Of a stretch of 32,720 nucleotides of DNA, positions 17,089-25,789 are shown piece by piece (the stretch's first letter is position 1; every line of letters starts with the position of its first letter). The stretch is from the NCBI GenBank assembly GCA_016841285.1, contig JAENZK010000006.1, forward strand, positions 1 to 32,720, given 5' to 3'. A program made the position numbers and the translations under genes. The DNA comes from Guptibacillus hwajinpoensis (GTDB lineage Bacteria; Bacillota; Bacilli; Bacillales; Bacillaceae_J). The notes beneath the pieces were generated by a model that had not been told where the DNA came from, ran no database searches, and was given only the letters and a program-made list of their open reading frames with translations.

Positions 17089-17289
17089 ATGGAACAAGGT
17101 AAAGTTAAGTGGTTTAATGCAGAAAAAGGTTTTGGATTCATCGAGCGTGAAGGTGGAGAGGACGTATTCGTTCATTTCTCAGCAATCCAAAGCGAAGGTT
17201 TCAAATCTTTAGACGAAGGTCAAAGTGTAACTTTTGAAATTGAGCAAGGACAACGTGGACCACAAGCTAAAAACGTTCAAAAAGCTTAA
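17089..17289 (+). CDS. Cold-shock protein, copy 2 (identical protein to copy 1)
   Basis: Same 66-aa translation as 12522..12722; AGGAGG RBS. Confidence 0.97.
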   Translation: MEQGKVKWFNAEKGFGFIEREGGEDVFVHFSAIQSEGFKSLDEGQSVTFEIEQGQRGPQAKNVQKA

Positions 17290-17301
17290 TAATAGCTGAT
17301 G

Positions 17302-17330
17302 GCAGATCCTATTTATTGGGTCTGCTTTTT
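17302..17330 (+). terminator. Terminator of csp copy 2
   Basis: GCAGATCC-TATTTATT-GGGTCTGC-TTTTT. Confidence 0.85.
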
Positions 17331-17427
17331 ATTTACTTAAGATTGGCGGCCTTCGAAATCCTGATTGGTAAATAATATAATTTAGGATGAAGAAAACGCC
17401 CATCGAGCATCCGCTGGAAAAAAAATG

Positions 17428-17455
17428 CCCTATTCAAAAAATGAATAGGGTTTTT
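17428..17455 (+). terminator. Terminator-like hairpin
   Basis: CCCTATTC-AAAAAAT-GAATAGGG-TTTTT; no clear gene directly upstream other than csp. Confidence 0.7.
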
Positions 17456-17565
17456 GCTTTTTGAAGCATCATTTATGAAACAATATCAGAAAAAATGCAA
17501 CTGGTGGACTAAGTATAGCATACGGTAGGAGTAATTCCTAATTTTTCGAGGTATTTAATTGGAAA

Positions 17566-17591
17566 GCCAGACTACCCGACCCTCTGGCCCA
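17566..17591 (+). repeat. Hairpin repeat copy 15
   Basis: GCCAGACTACCCGACCCTCTGGCCCA. Confidence 0.9.
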
Positions 17592-17607
17592 TGAAAGGAT
17601 TCTACTA

Positions 17608-17636
17608 TTGACAACATAGTAATTTAGTTTTATAGT
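17608..17636 (+). promoter_or_regulatory. Sigma-A-type promoter of PAS-protein gene
   Basis: TTGACA-17 nt-TATAGT. Confidence 0.8.
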
Positions 17637-17643
17637 AGTCTAT

Positions 17644-17663
17644 GAAAATGATTATCGTTATCA
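17644..17663. promoter_or_regulatory. Fur-box-like operator
   Basis: GAAAATGATTATCGTTATC matches 16/19 of GATAATGATAATCATTATC; core TGATTAT-C-GTTATCA is a 7-1-7 dyad near +1 of the preceding promoter. Confidence 0.75.
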
Positions 17664-17708
17664 TGTTAATACTACTCCTGTTTATCCTACTCTTAAGGAG
17701 GAATATAA

Positions 17709-18182
17709 ATGTCTGAAGAAAAATTGTCAGATTTAATTAGTCCTGAAGCTGTAATTAATTTTGAAACTGGTGCGATTAAAGCTAGCACTTTAGATTCAAT
17801 CATCAAACTATTGCCATTTGAAATGGGCTTTTGCGATGCCAATGATATTTTCCGCTGGTATTCTAATAATCCAAACCGCGTACATGGTCGCCGTAAAGAA
17901 GCAATTGGGCGCCCTGTGCTTGAGCTTCACCCAAAAGTGGCTCATCACGTTGAAAAATTGTTAAATGATTTCCGTTCAGGAACACGCGATGAATGGGAAT
18001 TTTGGTTCCCAAAACGCTCTGGTGAAACTGGTCAAATTTACCAAAAATTCATGGCAGTGCGTGATGAAAATGGAAAATACCTAGGCTGTATGGATGTGAC
18101 CGTTAATATCGACCTTTTCCAAGGAAAAGACGGCACAAATACCCCTGAAACTATTGATGAATTTATCGCGATTAAACCTTAA
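17709..18182 (+). CDS. PAS-domain protein (DUF438 C-terminal PAS-like)
   Basis: LLPFEMGFCDANDIFRWYSNN...GRPVLELHPKVAHHVEKLL...FWFPKRSGETGQIYQKFMAVRDENGKYLGCMDVTVNI; RBS AAGGAGG. Confidence 0.85.
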   Translation: MSEEKLSDLISPEAVINFETGAIKASTLDSIIKLLPFEMGFCDANDIFRWYSNNPNRVHGRRKEAIGRPVLELHPKVAHHVEKLLNDFRSGTRDEWEFWFPKRSGETGQIYQKFMAVRDENGKYLGCMDVTVNIDLFQGKDGTNTPETIDEFIAIKP

Positions 18183-18215
18183 AAAATATACCCTTCTCAT
18201 TTGAGAAATTTCTGT

Positions 18216-18250
18216 AAAACACATTGAACTCCCTATTCAATGTGTTTTTT
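18216..18250 (+). terminator. Terminator of PAS-protein gene
   Basis: AAAACACATTGA...TCAATGTGTTTT with T-run; the mobile cassette is inserted right after it. Confidence 0.85.
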
Positions 18251-18348
18251 AATTTATAGGCTCTGTTAAAGAACAATGTTGATATTTGATGCCTTTCCAT
18301 ATTCTTGCTATTATAAAATAAGAACAAACTTTCGGGGAGGTTGCAAAG

Positions 18349-18459
18349 GTGAGCAAAGCGTTTAGTAACATATTAAAGCATATCGACAAACTATCGCATA
18401 CACAAAAAGAACAAATCTATCAATGGGTTAAACGCTATGTTCAACCTTCTTCCTATTAA
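18349..18459 (+). CDS. 36-aa ORF, possible transposase N-terminal remnant
   Basis: GTG start with GGGGAGG upstream; MSKAFSNILKHIDKLSHTQKEQIYQWVKRYVQPSSY. Confidence 0.4.
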   Translation: MSKAFSNILKHIDKLSHTQKEQIYQWVKRYVQPSSY

Positions 18460-18608
18460 CATCATTTGTATTTGAGATGACAGATACTTATGATAGTTTG
18501 CGTCTGTCAAAATTCGTTGTGTAGTTAATATTTAATTAACAAAGCAGATTATCCAATGAATATTGTTATAATTATACAAATAGGTAATTAATAGGAGGTG
18601 TATCTTAT

Positions 18609-18791
18609 TTGAAAACATACACTATTTTATTTGTTGTCATAGTTTTAATGCATACTATTAATCTAATTAACGTGACACTTTTTGATGGAGAATGGAATGG
18701 AATTGTTTTAATGCTATCGAATATTTTGTTTCTCATTGGTGTGGTCTATTATGGTATAGAATACCGAGCGAACAGATGTCGTAAGGGATAA
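18609..18791 (+). CDS. 60-aa membrane protein, passenger of the mobile cassette
   Basis: TTG start preceded by AGGAGGTG; two hydrophobic helices (TYTILFVVIVLMHTINLINV, NGIVLMLSNILFLIGVVYYGIEY); followed by a terminator. Confidence 0.6.
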   Translation: MKTYTILFVVIVLMHTINLINVTLFDGEWNGIVLMLSNILFLIGVVYYGIEYRANRCRKG

Positions 18792-18803
18792 CTTATAATG
18801 ATT

Positions 18804-18837
18804 AGGAAACCGTTGTAGTCGGTTTCCTTTATTTTTA
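18804..18837 (+). terminator. Terminator inside the mobile cassette
   Basis: AGGAAACCG-TTGTAGT-CGGTTTCCT-TTATTTTT. Confidence 0.8.
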
Positions 18838-18885
18838 TAAAAAAATCAACATTAAAATTTAACAGAGCCAATTTATAAAGTAGAA

Positions 18886-18924
18886 GACACTGAAAAAGTG
18901 GATTAGTACCATTTTTTCAGTGTC
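18886..18924 (-). terminator. Terminator-like hairpin after LLM oxidoreductase
   Basis: GACACTGAAAAA...TTTTTCAGTGTC. Confidence 0.7.
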
Positions 18925-18934
18925 CTTTTGTTTT

Positions 18935-19945
18935 CTATAACCCAATTATTTCCGCTACAAGTTGATGCGAGTAGAGTCGGGCCTTTTGGTCATAGACCAT
19001 TGTGCTCACCATGATCTCGTCTGCCTTCGTCTCATCTAAGAAGGATTGTAGCTTTTTCTTTACGTTTATAGGACTTCCGATGATCGTTGAGCCTAATTGT
19101 TTTTCTAAAATTGCCTTTTCATATGGGCTCATGAGCTCATCCAAATTCTTAACTGGTGGTTGTAACTGTGATGGTGTGTTCCTAATCATGTTTAGGAAGG
19201 TTTGTTTGATGGAAGTGGCAAGCAATACTGCTTCCTCATCCGTATCTGCCGCGATAACATTAACTGCTACCATTGCGTATGGCTCTTTATAATCCTCCGA
19301 CGGTTGGAAGTTCTCATAATATAATTTTAGGGCTGGCAGTGTGTTTTCAGGTGAAAAATGACTAGCAAAAGCAAATGGCATCCCAAGTTGTGCCGATAAT
19401 CGGGCACTATATCCACTAGAACCCAACAACCAAATAGGGATATTTTCACCTTCACCAGGGATTGCTCGTACCACCCCCGAACCTTGGAAATAGGCTTGCA
19501 GTTGTACTAATTGTTCTGGGAAATCATCACCACTGGCGTAGTTTGCCCCACGAAGGGCATGGGCTGTTCGTTGGTCCGTTCCCGGTGCACGCCCTAATCC
19601 TAAATCAATTCGGCCTGGAAACATAGCTTCGAGGGTTCCAAATTGCTCCGCGATCACCAGTGGCGAATGGTTTGGAAGCATGATGCCTCCGGATCCTACA
19701 CGAATAGTAGAAGTATGTGCGGCAACATGACCAATTACTACGGATGTTGCAGAGCTTGCTATGCCAGGCATATTATGGTGCTCCGCTAACCAATACCGTT
19801 TATAGCCTAGTTTTTCCGTTAACTGGGCTAACTCTATCGAATGTTGGAAGGATTGGCTAGGTGTCCCCCCTTGCACGATAGGTGCAAGGTCAAGGACAGA
19901 AAAGGGTATTTCTTTGATGGATTTTGTCGGTCTATTTATTGGCAT
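18935..19945 (-). CDS. LLM-class flavin-dependent oxidoreductase
   Basis: [108 protein letters not shown]. Confidence 0.95.
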   Translation of the reverse strand: MPINRPTKSIKEIPFSVLDLAPIVQGGTPSQSFQHSIELAQLTEKLGYKRYWLAEHHNMPGIASSATSVVIGHVAAHTSTIRVGSGGIMLPNHSPLVIAEQFGTLEAMFPGRIDLGLGRAPGTDQRTAHALRGANYASGDDFPEQLVQLQAYFQGSGVVRAIPGEGENIPIWLLGSSGYSARLSAQLGMPFAFASHFSPENTLPALKLYYENFQPSEDYKEPYAMVAVNVIAADTDEEAVLLATSIKQTFLNMIRNTPSQLQPPVKNLDELMSPYEKAILEKQLGSTIIGSPINVKKKLQSFLDETKADEIMVSTMVYDQKARLYSHQLVAEIIGL

Positions 19946-20215
19946 GGGATATCCACTTCTTTCTTTTTAATTTACTGGTTGGATGGATCTTGGATATGTT
20001 TGATTAGTATAGTATTTAGTATTTATGCACCCCTATTTCAAAAGGGTATTACATAATCATTTGTTTTTTTATCATAACAGGAAGAATGGATGATTTAAAA
20101 TGAAATGACTTAGTTGAATGCGGGCGTTCCCACACTAATACCTTTTCAATTAGTTGCGAAAAAATCCCTTAATCGGTATCGTTGATTTTAATACGAAAAG
20201 AAAGGAAATATCTCC

Positions 20216-21196
20216 ATGAATCTTAGCATTTTGGACCAATCCCCCATTACTCCTGGGAAAACTGCACAACAGGCACTACATGAATCCTTGAAACTAGCAC
20301 AGGCTGGTGAGTCAATGGGCTATATACGCTATTGGATTGCGGAGCACCACAGCATGGATGGCCTTGCTTGCCCAGCTCCTGAAGTCATGCTCGGCTATAT
20401 CGGTGGGCATACAAGCACGATACGCATTGGAGCGGGGGCAGTGCTACTTCCACATTACAGTCCTTATCGGGTAGCGGAGACCTATAATTTGTTGGCAACC
20501 TTATTCCCTGGTCGAGTGGATTTAGGCATTGGTCGGGCGCCTGGTGGTTCAGCGGAAGCGACGATTGCCCTTTCAGGTAATTTCATAGAGAAGGTTCGTC
20601 ACCTACCTGAATCGTTAAAAACTCTTATAAAATTTATCGATCATGATTTTTCCCATGAAGAGATGTTTTCAAAAATCAAGCCAACACCGGTTCCTAAAAC
20701 TGCCCCAAAACTATGGTTACTTGGAACGAGCGAGAAAAGCGCAAAACTTGCTGCTGAAAATGGAATGGCTTATGCGTTTGGGCAATTTATGAGTGGGAGC
20801 GATGGGAAGGCTATCCTGCAAACTTATCGAAAAAACTTTCAAGGAAGAATGCCGAATGAGAAACCAGAAGCCATATTGGCTGTTTCCGTCCTTTGTGCTG
20901 AGACAACGGACGCGGCTGAAAAACTCGCATGGCGTAGTTATCTTGGAAAAAAACAGCTTCCTAAAGATCATGAGAAAGTTTATGATCAACTGCACGATGA
21001 TGATTTTTCCATAATGAAAAAAAGAATGGTGATTGGCAATCCCGAAGAGGTAGTAAAATCACTTCGTAGTTTGAAAAAGAACTACGGGGCAGATGAAATA
21101 ATGATTATTACGATCACTGACAGCTTTGAGTCCCGAATACGTTCGTATAAGTTGATTGCGAAGGAAATATTAGGTGCCAGCCCCCCTATGTTCTAA
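20216..21196 (+). CDS. LLM-class flavin-dependent oxidoreductase (divergent paralogue)
   Basis: SILDQSPITPGKTAQQALHESLKLAQAGESMGYIRYWIAEHHSMDGLACPAPEVMLGYIGGHTSTIRIGAGAVLLPHYSPYRVAE. Confidence 0.95.
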   Translation: MNLSILDQSPITPGKTAQQALHESLKLAQAGESMGYIRYWIAEHHSMDGLACPAPEVMLGYIGGHTSTIRIGAGAVLLPHYSPYRVAETYNLLATLFPGRVDLGIGRAPGGSAEATIALSGNFIEKVRHLPESLKTLIKFIDHDFSHEEMFSKIKPTPVPKTAPKLWLLGTSEKSAKLAAENGMAYAFGQFMSGSDGKAILQTYRKNFQGRMPNEKPEAILAVSVLCAETTDAAEKLAWRSYLGKKQLPKDHEKVYDQLHDDDFSIMKKRMVIGNPEEVVKSLRSLKKNYGADEIMIITITDSFESRIRSYKLIAKEILGASPPMF

Positions 21197-21235
21197 TCTG
21201 CCATACTAGGGCTGTTTAGTACAATAACTACAAAA

Positions 21236-21268
21236 AACAGCCCCTAAAAGGGCTGTTGGGATTTTTTC
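21236..21268 (+). terminator. Rho-independent terminator
   Basis: AACAGCCC-CTAAAA-GGGCTGTT followed by GGGATTTTTT. Confidence 0.75.
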
Positions 21269-21342
21269 CAAAACAAGGTATAATTTTCATCTTCAAATCA
21301 TAACCATCACTACCATGATATCTTCACGAAGGGGGTAGTATA

Positions 21343-21822
21343 TTGACTTTTATTGGATTTGAGCTGATAGCCCAAAGAGCATGGTCTATATTGCCAAATG
21401 ATGTTTTTTCAATGTCCATCCTGTGGAATATGAAAAAGATCCCTTCTTCTATTGGTAAAGATATTTATCATGAATCTGGTATTATTCTACCCGATAAAAG
21501 AATTGCATCGACTGGAAGGATTCATTACATGTCCGAGAATACAATCAATCGATTCGAAACCTTACAATCAGCACCATGTAAGCTTGTTAAAAGCCCATTA
21601 ACTTCTCCAACCGACCTCCGAATTGAACTTTCATTTCCAAATGAAGAAGTGATAAAGCTGGTAGACCGAATGAGCCTGTTATATTTTTGGAAACAAGAAA
21701 CAGATACAACTACAAAAACTAGAACTCACCTGTACCTAGAGCCTCAATCCATAAACAGTATTCATTCACATCGATTCCTTATGAATATTTCCCACTTTAT
21801 TACTAAGATGGGTCTTTCTTAA
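21343..21822 (+). CDS. Hypothetical protein (159 aa)
   Basis: TTG start with AAGGGGG upstream; no family recognised. Confidence 0.6.
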   Translation: MTFIGFELIAQRAWSILPNDVFSMSILWNMKKIPSSIGKDIYHESGIILPDKRIASTGRIHYMSENTINRFETLQSAPCKLVKSPLTSPTDLRIELSFPNEEVIKLVDRMSLLYFWKQETDTTTKTRTHLYLEPQSINSIHSHRFLMNISHFITKMGLS

Positions 21823-21836
21823 ATTGATTTTCCCTC

Positions 21837-22961
21837 TTAAACCAAGATAGGAGTTAAGAAGTAAACAATTATGAAAGCTGTGACAAGTCTCATTGTAATC
21901 CCCAGCGTTGCAGCACCCATCGCCTCTTTCTCACTTAAATCGGAGTTAGCCGCCCATATAACTGGAATTTGCCCGAAAATAGATGATAAGGGCAAGCCAG
22001 AGGAAGCGAGTACAAAAGACCCTATGACTAACCGTGGATCCATAGTTGAGGCCACTTCAGACAGTTTAGCCATCGCAAGTGTTGGTGTGGCAAGTATTGA
22101 TAATATTCCTGTTTCAGGGTCAATATTTAAAGCCAATAAGACAGTTGACAAAATAGATTCAATTGATGGCCATACACCCACATATTCTAAAACACCAATA
22201 ACCGCAAAAACGACAGCAACAGCCGGAATAATCAATAGGAATAAAAGTTCTGCCCCTTCACGCGCTGCATTAAATAGTGTAGGTAAGAAGCCTGTAGTGG
22301 GCGTAAATTTTGGTAATTCATCAAGTTCAACGGCCTTCGTATCCCTGTAAATCGTTTTGGATAAAAGGAAAGGGACAAGTATGACAGGAAGAAAAACAGC
22401 TAGAACAACAACTATAAAAGCATTGGCACCGACCGCAGTTAAAGCAAGCATCCCAAGCATAAATGTGGAAAATGATTGTTGGGACTGTACCATTGTTGTG
22501 ACTGCTATTTTTTGTTCCGCTTTTGTTGCACCTGAGCGGATTAGGATTGGGCCAGCAATCTTTCCTGCAGCGTTAATATCACCAAGTATATTGTAAATAC
22601 TTGGAATGATTACAGCTGAATTAATCTTTAAAAGCTTAGTGATTGGAAGGAAGATTCTAATTAACGCATCAGTAAATCCGAGTCTTTCCAATGAACGACC
22701 GATAATGACACTTACAATAATTGTTACACCTACAGTTCCAGTAATGAAAACATCTACTACAACTGGAAATACCTTATCGACAACCGCACTAAATAAACCA
22801 GCCAATGTACCCGGTGATATCAACATTATTAGCAATGAAGCAATAATTAAACTAAGGCCTACTAATTCAACTCTCTCCCACCTCCTTCGTTTGGGGATTG
22901 GAAGAGAAATTGTTTCCTCAAAAGAAGAATTATCTTTGATTAGCGGTTTAATTTCAGCCAT
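21837..22961 (-). CDS. Nucleoside-recognition/Gate-domain membrane protein
   Basis: Polytopic protein with GDINAAGKIAGPILIRSGATKAEQKIAVTTMVQSQQSFSTFMLGMLAL and NAAREGAELLFLLIIPAVAVVF segments typical of Gate proteins. Confidence 0.75.
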   Translation of the reverse strand: MAEIKPLIKDNSSFEETISLPIPKRRRWERVELVGLSLIIASLLIMLISPGTLAGLFSAVVDKVFPVVVDVFITGTVGVTIIVSVIIGRSLERLGFTDALIRIFLPITKLLKINSAVIIPSIYNILGDINAAGKIAGPILIRSGATKAEQKIAVTTMVQSQQSFSTFMLGMLALTAVGANAFIVVVLAVFLPVILVPFLLSKTIYRDTKAVELDELPKFTPTTGFLPTLFNAAREGAELLFLLIIPAVAVVFAVIGVLEYVGVWPSIESILSTVLLALNIDPETGILSILATPTLAMAKLSEVASTMDPRLVIGSFVLASSGLPLSSIFGQIPVIWAANSDLSEKEAMGAATLGITMRLVTAFIIVYFLTPILV

Positions 22962-22978
22962 ATACCTTCACTTCCTTT

Positions 22979-24001
22979 TTATGATAATTTAGATACTTCC
23001 TTGTGCACAAGATACTTCGTTGCCATTTGTTCTGCATATTGTTTCATTTGAGGCGTCCCCATTGTACGTACTGGTAGACTTGTTACGCGTTCTCGAAAAA
23101 CAACAACCTCCACATCCGGGAGTAACATATCTAGAGCATAGGCAAGGGGAAGTCCATTTTCGAGAATCTCCAAAACATGACAGTTTCCAACGACAAAATT
23201 CAGTCCTAATTCTTTTGCAGTTTCAATTAAAGTATGTCCATCATAAACACGGCTAATAGAGGCAAGTACAGTATCTACTTCGGGATGTTCTTTAATAACC
23301 TGGCGCAAATGATCTGTAGTGAATCCCGTATGCGGAAAAATGTGCGCGATGTTATTAACAGAGCTGTTTTCCTCCCCACAAACGATACGTCCTCGTGTCA
23401 CAACACTTGTTTCAATTACCGAGGTATTATTTCGAATCTCCTTTTCCATAAATAATAATTCATCCTCTTCTTGCAAACCCATAAAGGTATCCAATCGGGT
23501 TAAAATATCTCCAAGTGTGTTAACTTCAGGTAGCGTTTTTCCAACGAACAAAATATTGCCGTGAACACCTCCATAAGAAATGTCTTTCCTATATACTTCG
23601 TGCCCGTGTAAATAGGAAATACCAGGGTGTAATCCATGAAATGCCTCATGTAATTCAAATACAGATATATTGTATAGATCTAAGTAGTCTTTTAATTTCA
23701 CACCACCAGAATTGGCTGCTTCAGCAATTGGATGATGTGCGATAATAGCATCAACCCCCGTTACACCTGCTAACTCAATTGACCCCTCTGTCATCGTCAT
23801 TGTAACTGCGATCTTTTTTACCTTGTTATTCATATTTCCATATACAAGACCTGGTGTTTCAATAATCTCCTTCCCAGGAAGATTAGAGGACTTTTGTATC
23901 ACAAATGGATGATCCCCCCTCGTAATATCATTTAAAGATTTAATCACTCTTCCCCCCGTAATTTTATCAAGGGCATTCAATACATCCTGCACTGTTTTCA
24001 T
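22979..24001 (-). CDS. Nif3-like dinuclear metal center protein
   Basis: VTMTMTEGSIELAGVTGVDAIIAHHPI, ELHEAFHGLHPGISYLHG, NCHVLE motif context. Confidence 0.8.
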   Translation of the reverse strand: MKTVQDVLNALDKITGGRVIKSLNDITRGDHPFVIQKSSNLPGKEIIETPGLVYGNMNNKVKKIAVTMTMTEGSIELAGVTGVDAIIAHHPIAEAANSGGVKLKDYLDLYNISVFELHEAFHGLHPGISYLHGHEVYRKDISYGGVHGNILFVGKTLPEVNTLGDILTRLDTFMGLQEEDELLFMEKEIRNNTSVIETSVVTRGRIVCGEENSSVNNIAHIFPHTGFTTDHLRQVIKEHPEVDTVLASISRVYDGHTLIETAKELGLNFVVGNCHVLEILENGLPLAYALDMLLPDVEVVVFRERVTSLPVRTMGTPQMKQYAEQMATKYLVHKEVSKLS

Positions 24002-24032
24002 TCATTTTCCCTCCATTATTTTTTTTATATAT

Positions 24033-24091
24033 AAAAAACCGTCAGCACAAATCAAACAGAGGGTATCCGTTTGTTTGTACTGACGGTTTTT
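24033..24091 (-). terminator. Terminator of 24100..24501 gene
   Basis: AAAAACCGTCAG...CTGACGGTTTTT with nested CAAACAGAGGGTATCCGTTTG. Confidence 0.8.
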
Positions 24092-24099
24092 ATGCACTC

Positions 24100-24501
24100 T
24101 TAAGAGTTCAATCTACCAGTCAATAATTCAATATTATTATATTTAGAGATGTATGCACTAGCATCACGATCCAATATAATAATTGTACCTGCTATTTCAA
24201 TCTCAGGATCGTAATCTCTCAAAATTGATAGCACATTCATTCCATATTTTTCTTTTAGAATTTTCCCCAAATGATCTTTATAACTATCGATTAGAGCTAT
24301 GTCGGTAATGCGGGTTACAAAGCGATTAATCTCGTCCAAATATTTAAGTGATGGTATTCTTTTATGATTGGCGAAGATTAATATCTTATCCCCTACAATT
24401 TCAACCTTTTGACTTTTAACCCCTATATCAAATAATCGTAAATTAATTTCATTATAATCCTTAATAAGCTCCTGTTTAAATGAACCAACAGTTTGTTTCA
24501 T
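24100..24501 (-). CDS. Hypothetical protein, possibly DUF2294-like
   Basis: 133-aa ORF with RBS-like GGTGGAA before ATG; family assignment tentative. Confidence 0.55.
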   Translation of the reverse strand: MKQTVGSFKQELIKDYNEINLRLFDIGVKSQKVEIVGDKILIFANHKRIPSLKYLDEINRFVTRITDIALIDSYKDHLGKILKEKYGMNVLSILRDYDPEIEIAGTIIILDRDASAYISKYNNIELLTGRLNS

Positions 24502-24733
24502 AGAATTTCCACCTGTATTATATTCAGAAAATTTAAAATACTATAGATGAAATTTATCATATTTTACATCAGTTGTAAACCCTTTCGAGATAGTTTTTAT
24601 ATTAAAATTTATAATTAGATTAATAATGATATGGAAAATGGATAACTAAATCCCTTATATATTGAATAGATACATCCTGATGCATTTTATCGAGGATGTG
24701 AATTTATAAATTCATGTTTGGTTAGTCCTGTTG

Positions 24734-24760
24734 AAACCACCAAATCCGATTTGGTGGTTT
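24734..24760 (-). terminator. Terminator-like hairpin
   Basis: AAACCACCAAA-TCCGA-TTTGGTGGTTT. Confidence 0.7.
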
Positions 24761-24805
24761 TGCAAGAGCTGATACAGAGATTGTCGATATAGTAGCAAGT
24801 TCGGT

Positions 24806-25258
24806 TTAGAATAATTCGGCTAAATCTAATTCATAATGATAAAATTGAGAATCCCTTTTATATCCATTTTTTTCATATAGTCTTTGAGCAGAATAATTAT
24901 CTGGTGCTGTCTCTAAAGTAATACTTTTAGCACCTGTTTCCATAGCGTATTCTTTTGCTTTATGCAAAAGCATTTCCCCTACTCCTTGTTTTCTTGCCTT
25001 TGTATCAACATATAAGTCATTTAATATCCATGCTCTTTTCAAAGATATCGATGAAAAGGTTGGATAAAGTTGAGTAAAGCCAACATAGTTTTGTTTGTCT
25101 TTAACGACAAATATAACGGAATCCTTCCTTTCTATTCGTTCTTTTATGTATGCTTTAGCACCTTCTAAATTGGATTCTTGTTGATAAAACATTCGGTATG
25201 AATTAAATAAACTTGATACGCCTTCTAAATCTTCAATTGTAGCATGAAATATTTTCAA
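24806..25258 (-). CDS. GNAT family N-acetyltransferase
   Basis: LNDLYVDTKARKQGVGEMLLHKAKEYAMETGAKSITLETAPDNYSAQRLYEKNGYKRDSQFYHYELDL. Confidence 0.95.
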   Translation of the reverse strand: MKIFHATIEDLEGVSSLFNSYRMFYQQESNLEGAKAYIKERIERKDSVIFVVKDKQNYVGFTQLYPTFSSISLKRAWILNDLYVDTKARKQGVGEMLLHKAKEYAMETGAKSITLETAPDNYSAQRLYEKNGYKRDSQFYHYELDLAELF

Positions 25259-25445
25259 AAATTTCCCACCTCATAAACAATTTATCAAGCTTTATTTTAT
25301 CAATTGGTATTAATAGCTGATACTATAAAATTCATCTTGTTCTACAATGCCGCCCCATTTTTGTTTTACTCGTAGCTAAAAACTTGCACCTGTATGTTTA
25401 ATAACAAAATTAAATGCCAATTCTTAAACTAAGGAGATGGTGATT

Positions 25446-25547
25446 TTGGAGAAAAACTTTTTTGTAGGAATATTTAACGGAATTTTGCTAAGCATTCCTT
25501 TGTGGATGTCTATTATTGGCTGGGTAAGATTGATAAAAAATCTTTAA
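25446..25547 (+). CDS. Small 33-aa membrane protein
   Basis: TTG start preceded by AAGGAGATGG; MEKNFFVGIFNGILLSIPLWMSIIGWVRLIKNL; below the ORF-track length cutoff. Confidence 0.5.
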   Translation: MEKNFFVGIFNGILLSIPLWMSIIGWVRLIKNL

Positions 25548-25675
25548 AAACCGCATGGGTTTATAATTGTTAATTAATGAAAAACTCTGTTATTGTTCGT
25601 TGTAAATTACCAGTAGGTGCAGTCGCTTAATCGGAGGAATTTCGTTTATATTGAAAAAGTAGTAGTTAGACAGAG

Positions 25676-25763
25676 AAATAAGCGGAAATTTTTCGCCTAA
25701 ATGGCCTAAACAGCCTTAAAATTAAGGAAATTTATAGTTTAACGGAAAAAAATCCGCTTATTT
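25676..25763. repeat. AT-rich inverted-repeat element (AAATAAGCGGA...TCCGCTTATTT)
   Basis: Perfect 11-bp arms at 25676-25686 and 25753-25763; similar CGGA/TTTCGCTTATTT sequence recurs at ~30968-31165. Confidence 0.6.
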
Positions 25764-25789
25764 ATAGGAAAATATGCGGATTTTTTGAT

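Larger units (their letters stand above)
18259..18869. mobile_element. 611-bp non-autonomous IS-like cassette (IS1595-type ends suspected)
   Basis: Terminal inverted repeats GGCTCTGTTAAA(gaac)AATGTTGAT / ATCAACATT(aaaa)TTTAACAGAGCC, flanked by perfect 8-bp direct repeat AATTTATA (18251-18258 and 18870-18877). Confidence 0.9.

Noticed and set aside
17340-17560. Possible gene or ncRNA between csp copy 2 and PAS gene
   Set aside because: Only a terminator-like hairpin at 17428-17455 is visible; no supported ORF or recognised RNA family.
652-17591. CRISPR array
   Set aside because: Repeats are irregularly dispersed over 17 kb between genes, with no regular spacers and no cas genes.
652-17591. 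Hairpin repeats as ordinary rho-independent terminators
   Set aside because: Mostly no T-run follows, some lie in divergent upstream regions, and real terminators are present separately (e.g. after nhaB and csp).
21871-22992. Plus-strand ORFs 21871..22350, 22357..22596, 22606..22992
   Set aside because: Antisense shadow ORFs of the Gate-domain membrane protein.
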